Origin: Anisus vortex
Taxonomy: Eukaryota; Mollusca; Gastropoda; Planorbidae
Direction: 5' to 3'
Length of the DNA stretch: 64,000 bases
Assembly (NCBI GenBank): GCA_949126835.1
Contig: OX421500.1
Coordinates: forward strand, 16,002,181-16,066,180
Part shown: piece after piece, positions 57,845-64,000 of the stretch
Layout: every line of letters begins with the position of its first letter
Numbering within the stretch: the stretch's first letter is position 1
Made by a program: the position numbers and the translations under genes
The notes under the pieces: generated by a model
Databases searched by the model: none
What the model saw: the letters and a program-made list of their open reading frames with translations, nothing else
Told to the model about the DNA's origin: nothing

Positions 57845-59915
57845 TAGAAGCTCTGCTCAATGACTCAAAACCAGAAACCAAACTGCGATGGAATCTATTG
57901 TTTTAGAAAGTAATGTTTTTCAGTTGTAATCATAAGGACTTTGTATCAAAAAGCAAGGCTAAATGTAAGACACGCGTATGAATGAACATATAAAATAGAA
58001 AAGGCGTGTCTGTTACATGTAAGATAGGACAAATCTTTGTTGCTTTTTATTTTCACCCTTCCACTTCTCTCTACTTCACATCTGCAATCATCCCACGCTC
58101 AGATTGTCTAGGTCAGTGAAAGACAGCAGCACTTGACGGTTGAGTAATAAACAATAACAACTTGAGCGCGGCCAGACGATAGCTAGAACGAATGCATTTA
58201 TTTAGGTCAGTGCTGAAAGGGAAAAAATGGGGGGGGGGGGGGGTAAAACAATAAGTGAAAGAGGTTCGCAGTTTGTAATTTGTTTTTTTTTTTGTTGTTG
58301 TTGTTTTTTTATAAATGACTGTTTACAGTTTATTATATCGAATCTAGTTCTTTATCTTTTTCGATTTATAAAGGTTTGTACTTTTCAAAGATAATTTTTA
58401 AGCACAAAAATATTGCTGTAGGCCTACATACAGCAATTATATTATTTTTTGTTTACAAAGCTAATGTTAGCTCAGCAAATTTTAAATATCTTGTTTTACC
58501 ATTATTTCAAATTGTGTGCGAATTAAAAAAAAATTATGTTACGAATTAGGATAAGGATAGGCCCTAGTCTACCTCATTTTAATCTTTTTTTTTAATTTTT
58601 GGTCCAAAAAGCTAGATAAAAAAAAAGCTTATCATTTTCTGTCATAAAAGAGAGGATTGTGGAGTCTGCCACCTTAATTACTTTCCCCAATATTGCAAAC
58701 CCAGCGTTGATAAAAACACCCATCAAAGACAAGACTTTCTCAAGTTTGTTTTGATTTGAGCCACAGACTTCCGCAATGGAATTCCAAGCGCACTTCCGCT
58801 GGACCTTATCGCCACAGACAACATGAGTGGAGCTTTAGTAGGGAGCTAAAAACATCGGGGTCATGCATTGATGCTTACATACATAGGCATAGCCGAGGAT
58901 GGTAAGCCCCCCCCCCCCCCAACCTCTTCCAGCCTCCCACGCTTCCTTTTTTTAAATTCTTCTAAAACCGACGATTAATGTAAATATTGAGAAATTACTT
59001 TCATTATGCATTAAATTATCGTGTTTATATTGATGATAAGATGAAATATTATTTTTTCAACATTTTAGGTTGAAAAGAGGTGCGCACCAGTTCAGTGTAA
59101 AATTGCTATCCCTCCGCCCTTTTTTTAGTTTCTGCACCATCCCACCCACCCCTTTTACCCGTTGCACATTTGCCACCTCTACCTACACCTACCCTAAACT
59201 ACTTGCCCCCTCTATCTGGCGATCCAATGTCGCGTACGCCACTGTTTACACACGTAAACAAAAAAACTTTAATAAACACACATTGTTAGATCTACATGAC
59301 ACACAAAGCACACAAACACACGTTCACACTTATAAAACATATTGGCCTATTTAAACATGCACAAACCATACTAAGTTGTCTTGTATTTTAGGCCTACAGG
59401 TGTTGTTTTATATTATATGCATGAATAAGAGGACACACACCATATATTTACAACTAAAATAAAAAGAATTACAAGTCCCTCTCCGATACACAAGCGTGTA
59501 AAACTAATGCGCTCATATTTTACATACACATATGCACAAAATCAAAGAAAATATTCCTTTGACTTGCAAAAAGCGTGTTTGTTTCCTATCTATGAAATGT
59601 AGGCCTATCATTGGTTTGTGTATATGAATGGATACACATACCGGTATTTAGTTTACACAATTAAGTTTTGTTTAGACTAAATCGTGGTGGAAAAAAAATG
59701 TTGTAACATATGCCATCAAGATTCAACTAACTATTTATAAAAGTTTAGTTTAAATATCATATCTTCGGAGTGAGGCTATTTATTATTCGGCCACTATGCT
59801 ATCGGCTCTTCACCCGGCGTTCTTATTTCGTACACATAAAATTCTTTCTTTTTTTTTCAGAAGCTGATAAATTCTCCCCAGAGTCCTGTCTGTTTTTTTT
59901 TTATCCCTGTTAAAA
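57845..59915. other. Intergenic DNA, no gene seen
   Basis: Contains poly-G (58231-58243) and poly-C (58907-58920) runs. No splice-bounded coding segment was recognised. Confidence 0.45.
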
Positions 59916-60098
59916 TTACGTCCTTGGCCTGGTGAGGATATCTGGCAATCTCACTGGGGCATCTTGTAGGCTAACGTGTTTGGAGGTTACCATGGTGAGC
60001 AAGGGAGATAAACTTCGGGTGTGAGTAGATTGAGTGCCCCTGGCAAAGTTACTTTTGACAATCCGCACGGCTTCCTCAACTTGACCAGAACCCGCAAG
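59916..60098 (-). other. Possible exon or old repeat, uncertain
   Basis: A higher-GC open stretch after an acceptor-like TTTCAG. It begins LAGSGQVEEAVRIVKSNFAR and runs to a stop at 59916-59918. Composition is more protein-like than its surroundings. There is no recognised domain and no partner exon, because a TA microsatellite lies immediately upstream. It could be a last exon of an upstream gene or repeat-derived. Confidence 0.2.
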
Positions 60099-60124
60099 CT
60101 GAAACATTATCCAAAATAGGAACC

Positions 60125-60127
<3 letters not shown>

Positions 60128-60201
<74 letters not shown>
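60128..60201. repeat. TA microsatellite
   Basis: About 37 uninterrupted AT dinucleotides. Confidence 0.97.
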
Positions 60202-60204
<3 letters not shown>

Positions 60205-60209
60205 CATTA

Positions 60210-63048
60210 ACTTAGCTTTTTGTGTGTGTGTATGGATGTATAAGATTTATACGAAAACATGTTGTTTTTAAAGGTAATTAAACTTGGGTGAAATTCATTT
60301 CTTAATATTCAGATATAGGCAAATCGAAAATGTGAAAGTGCATGTTTGTGATAACTTTTATATACGATGTTATGGTCTCATTACAATAGATGCTTGCCTT
60401 TGTCTCGCTAATTATTCTAAAACACACATTTTTTTAAGGGGGTTTCTGCTAAAAGGCGCATTTTCCGAAAGATGTTAATTTAGTTTCATTACGTTAATAA
60501 TTAGAATTTTTTTCTTTCTAGTTTGCACAACAAAAACTAAGAACATATGTCGACTATTTAGGCCTACATTAATGTCAAAGAGATAAGTTATGTGCGTTTT
60601 TTTCCTCTCTGCGATAAAACAAATGTGACCCTCTATGCTGAGTTAAAAGTAGGCTATGTTTATGTTGTTGCTTCTTTTTTTTGGGGGGGTGGGGGGGGTT
60701 TACCCCTTTTAGCAGCATCCAGGCCAGTTTTCTTATATTTATTGTTCATGACACAAGAATTTGCAACCAGCATAGATAATTGTATTTAGATGCAAAGCTG
60801 AAAGTAGAAAACGCGCATTCGTACAGAAATACATTTGAATAAGCTTACATAGATCTAATGGCCAGGCCTACCTCTGCTCAATTATTTCTTTTTAAATATT
60901 TGTCTTTATGTTAAATTCCCTTTTAAAAGAATCCAATAAAAATAACCTCCAGTTGACACGCGAGTTTAATTGTTCGATCATATTTTATCAAATGACCGTT
61001 TCAAAGTATGAATTCTAATGCCATAATAGTAGGCTTTGCACTCACCACCATCCTCGTGTTTTGATGAGCTAAACTATTTCTTTAAAAAAAAATGAACATA
61101 AAACAAATGTCTGCGTTTGCTTTATCAAGTTAGATTAGATTATTAAAATATTTCTTTTGAAGCAATGGTAAAGTTTTTTTTATTTGGAGAGCCGTTTGCT
61201 TAAAAAATCACTATTGGCAACACAATCTTTTCATAAATAGATGCCAACTATGCATATTATATTGTGTTGTTTATTAAAAAGAAATAAAAATATCAATAAA
61301 AAAATGGCTTTATAAGATAGTTTTTGTTTGTTTATTTGTTTGTTGCTTACGTCATTTAGTGCACTAAAGTTTTTGTATCAATTTGTATGAGAATAATTTC
61401 TTTTGGCAGGTGTGTCTTTTTCTGACTGCTAATAGTCTTGATTAATGAAAGTTAATTAGATTCATTAATTTAATGCTGATATAAGCACAACTTCACAGAC
61501 ACTGGGTATACGGCCACTGTTCGTCCAGTAAAAAGATATCTCAGTCATTCATTGTGGCGTCGTCAAAAGTAAAGGGTTTTGGATATGTAAAACAACACAA
61601 AAACAACCTGTTACAATGCTCAGTTAATCGTAGGACAAAACCAGTTAGCTCCATTCCATAAACAAATGCATATACTATTATAAGTACTCTTGCCCCGAGT
61701 GGCATCCTGGCATGGATTAGGTTGCATGAACAAATCAGGAAAAACGGTAACTTAACATTATTTTAAACAATAATCAAAAAGCAAGATTAAAATTATATAC
61801 AAAATAGGGATAAGAGTAGGACGCAATAATCTTCTCTATGGAATAATCTTCTGTAACATATATAGAGTATAGATCTAAAATAATTTCCAACAAATGGTCT
61901 GCTGTTCTAGTCTAATTGATAAAAAATAATTAGAAAGAGATATGTTTATCTTTCTTAATCATCTTCCACTTTTAGATTTCTACTTCAGTCTCATGGTTAG
62001 CAAATCAATTTGGCTGCCTAATGATACATTAAATGAATAAATAGTCATAGACATGCCACACAATAATTGTGTAAATTAAGCACGCATTATCTCAAAAACC
62101 TGTTGCTTCTTTTTTTTTCTTCTAATTTATCAAGAACTTAATAATTTAAGATTTAAATTAATGAAAGTGTTTTATTTGGCGAGATTTAAAATGTTAAGCT
62201 TTCAAAGTAAATTCAGTTATAGTTTTTATGTATTCCCACGTAATTTCGTGAAAGCTTTTTTTTTTATGGAATAAAAAAAATGGCAGTACAGTACTTATCA
62301 TCCCCTTGAAAGAAGGAGACTATGTTAAGGTGGTTCTTTTTCTTTTATTTCTTTTTTTTTATGTGAAAAGTTAAGTGCTTTCCTCCTTTAAAAAGAAATC
62401 AGCTGAGAGAGCATTATTTTTGACGGTCTAGAGTTGCCGGCCTTCCTGTGCAAGGGAGATAAAATGTAACGTGTTTTTTTGCTAAATTTGCACTTGATGT
62501 GCTAAGCTTGCCCTTTTGGGCGTGTCCAGCACTAGACACGATAGAAATGATGAATAAAATAAGAAAGATGTTAATAAAAAGAACTTTTAAAACCATGTAG
62601 GCCTAAATGTTTAGGCTTCTCTCTAAGTATAGAAAAAATAATAAGAAAATTTCGGATGTATGTCTTGTTTTATTTTCTAGTGTCCGGTTCCGTAATAAAA
62701 CAGACAAGTATCGAAATTAGCCATAATCAAAATTATTTATTTGTGTGGTTCAATAACACTCCCTTTCTTAGACACGCTAGCTTACACTTTGTGTGTGTGT
62801 GTGTGTGTTTTGGCGTAAATTCCTTAAAATGATGTCCTAACCTTAATTTTAACGTGAGTGGAAGATAGCGATGAAGAGAAAGAGAGATAGATCTAGAGAA
62901 AAAGAAGTAGATGAAGAGATTTTTCAGCCAAGAAGCACTTTTTTTCCAAAGGCATAAATGTCTTAATATGGGCTTGCATCGACACTTCTTGGCATCTGCT
63001 ATATAGATCATATCTTTAAGGAGCAAGTACACGATAGAAAACATCACA
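60210..63048. other. Intergenic DNA with one dispersed-repeat copy
   Basis: AT-rich. The segment 61688-61860 (AGGTTGCATGAACAAATCAG, AGGACGCAATAATCTTCTCT) matches the dispersed family seen at 40.9 and 45.7 kb. A small higher-GC patch at 62430-62540 is unidentified. No gene was recognised. Confidence 0.45.
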
Positions 63049-63475
63049 CACTAAGGCAACACGACAGCCTCCCAGCCATAAGGAAGAAGAGAAAACTGGA
63101 GTGGTATGACCACGTCACAAGAACAATGAAGATTACAAAAGCAATTCCTACAAGGGCACCACCCGAGGAGGGAGATAGAGAGGAAGACAGAGATAAAAGA
63201 ATGAGAACACACTACCAGGGAATGGGAAAGATTGAGGCTGAGTTGGCTGGTCATGCGGTTAGTTCACCGAACTGTCAACAGGCACGTGGGAGGTTCCATC
63301 CCTGCCACCAACCTATCCCTGCCGCCCTATGGGAGTTTTGGGCCTAGTGGATTTAATCATCATTTATCTAGAAGGAATGTCTGTAAAACTTTAAGAGGCC
63401 ATGCGATGCGAGAAAAATGTAGGATGGTAGTCATATCATCTTCGGTGCCCCAGCGGTTTATAGACTAAGGTACAT
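63049..63475 (+). mobile_element. LINE 3' relic with a second insertion
   Basis: The first part (GAAAACTGGAGTGGTATGAC, ACCACCCGAGGAGGGAGATA) matches the 3' part of the LINE at 11712-12740 (GAAACTGGAATGGTATAGAC). After about 63235 a SINE-like block (GGTCATGCGGTTAGTTCACC, GGGAGGTTCCATCCCTGCC) intervenes. The LINE tail resumes near 63415 (CGGTGCCCCAGCGG), as at 12697 (GGCGCCCCAACGG). Confidence 0.65.
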
Positions 63476-64000
63476 GTAGGCTGTAGCTAGCAACGATGCT
63501 TGACAAGTGTTTGATTCACAATTTCTAACATAATATCATATGATTTCAAAATCCAAGAACCACAACTCATACCACAGGTCACAGAAACAAACAGAGCTCA
63601 AACAAACCAACACAATAAGAAAAAACTGAACTCGTGACAACCGCCACACAAAGAAATGCCAAATCAGCAATTTTATTCCGTTGCTGTTGCATCTTATGTA
63701 GAAAAAAATACTTGAAGATAATTATGTAATGTAGTAGACCCTCCCTAGCTATTCTCTTAAGATTTGGACTAGAACACCATTGTGTTATCTTGCCATTTGC
63801 AGCACAGGCTAACGCTTATAAAATTGTAAAAATAAACCATATTAAAAGTATTCACATAAAATATGATGGGGAAAAATGGATACAACTCAAACTATTAAAA
63901 TTTACCATTTCACATATAAATTCGAAGCACTAATGCACATTTGCTTAAGAAAAAAAAATCATTTTTTAAAGCTTTAAACTTTTTGGACCCTGGCTATAAA
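63476..64000. other. Intergenic DNA, nothing recognised
   Basis: AT-rich sequence to the window edge, with no coding or repeat structure that I can support. Confidence 0.4.

Overview
The window is animal nuclear DNA: AT-rich, intron-rich, with GT-AG splice sites and dense in minisatellites and transposable elements. Gene structures and repeat types suggest a lophotrochozoan, most likely a gastropod mollusc; the species cannot be fixed from sequence alone. No bacterial, CRISPR or organellar features were seen.

Layout. (1) 1-4663: part of an LTR retroelement on the minus strand, with one LTR, a tRNA-Pro-like primer site and an open 931-codon gag-protease frame that lacks the reverse transcriptase and keeps only scraps of integrase. 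(2) 5833-13775, plus strand: the last six exons of a PLP-dependent decarboxylase of the cysteine sulfinate / glutamate decarboxylase-like family (CSAD/GADL1/GAD). Earlier exons lie left of the window. Its introns hold a 77-bp array made of copies of a splice acceptor, a palindromic MITE, a hAT transposon with a perfect 8-bp target duplication and a SINE inside it, a 22-bp minisatellite and a LINE fragment. (3) 13776-17963: intergenic region between convergent genes, with degenerate repeats and a TIR element. (4) 17964-53596, minus strand: a complete fibrillar procollagen gene read here as 45 coding exons and 1,390 residues. It encodes a signal peptide, a vWC N-propeptide, an N-telopeptide, a 1,011-residue Gly-X-Y helix, a C-telopeptide and a COLFI C-propeptide. 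(5) 53.6-64 kb: promoter (TATA, CCAAT and GC boxes) and upstream DNA with simple repeats, an 18-bp array and LINE/SINE relics.

The collagen gene is the main content. The helix exons all begin with a whole Gly codon, and all but one are of sizes built on 9-bp multiples (45, 54, 99, 108, 144, 162, 270, plus 72 and 36). The four lysine cross-link positions of vertebrate fibrillar collagens are recognisable, with exactly the vertebrate spacing between the two helical ones. The C-propeptide lacks both cysteines (C2 and C3) that link chains in vertebrate procollagens. Most larger collagen introns carry their own minisatellite with a unit not shared with other introns.

The many long open frames in 24.2-25.9, 32.5-33.2, 39.0-39.7, 42.7-43.3 and 57.2-57.8 kb are tandem-repeat artefacts, not genes. 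No wholly new multi-gene system was found. The most unusual points are the tenfold-amplified splice acceptor of the decarboxylase gene, the paired cysteine loss in the collagen C-propeptide, and the intron-private minisatellites.
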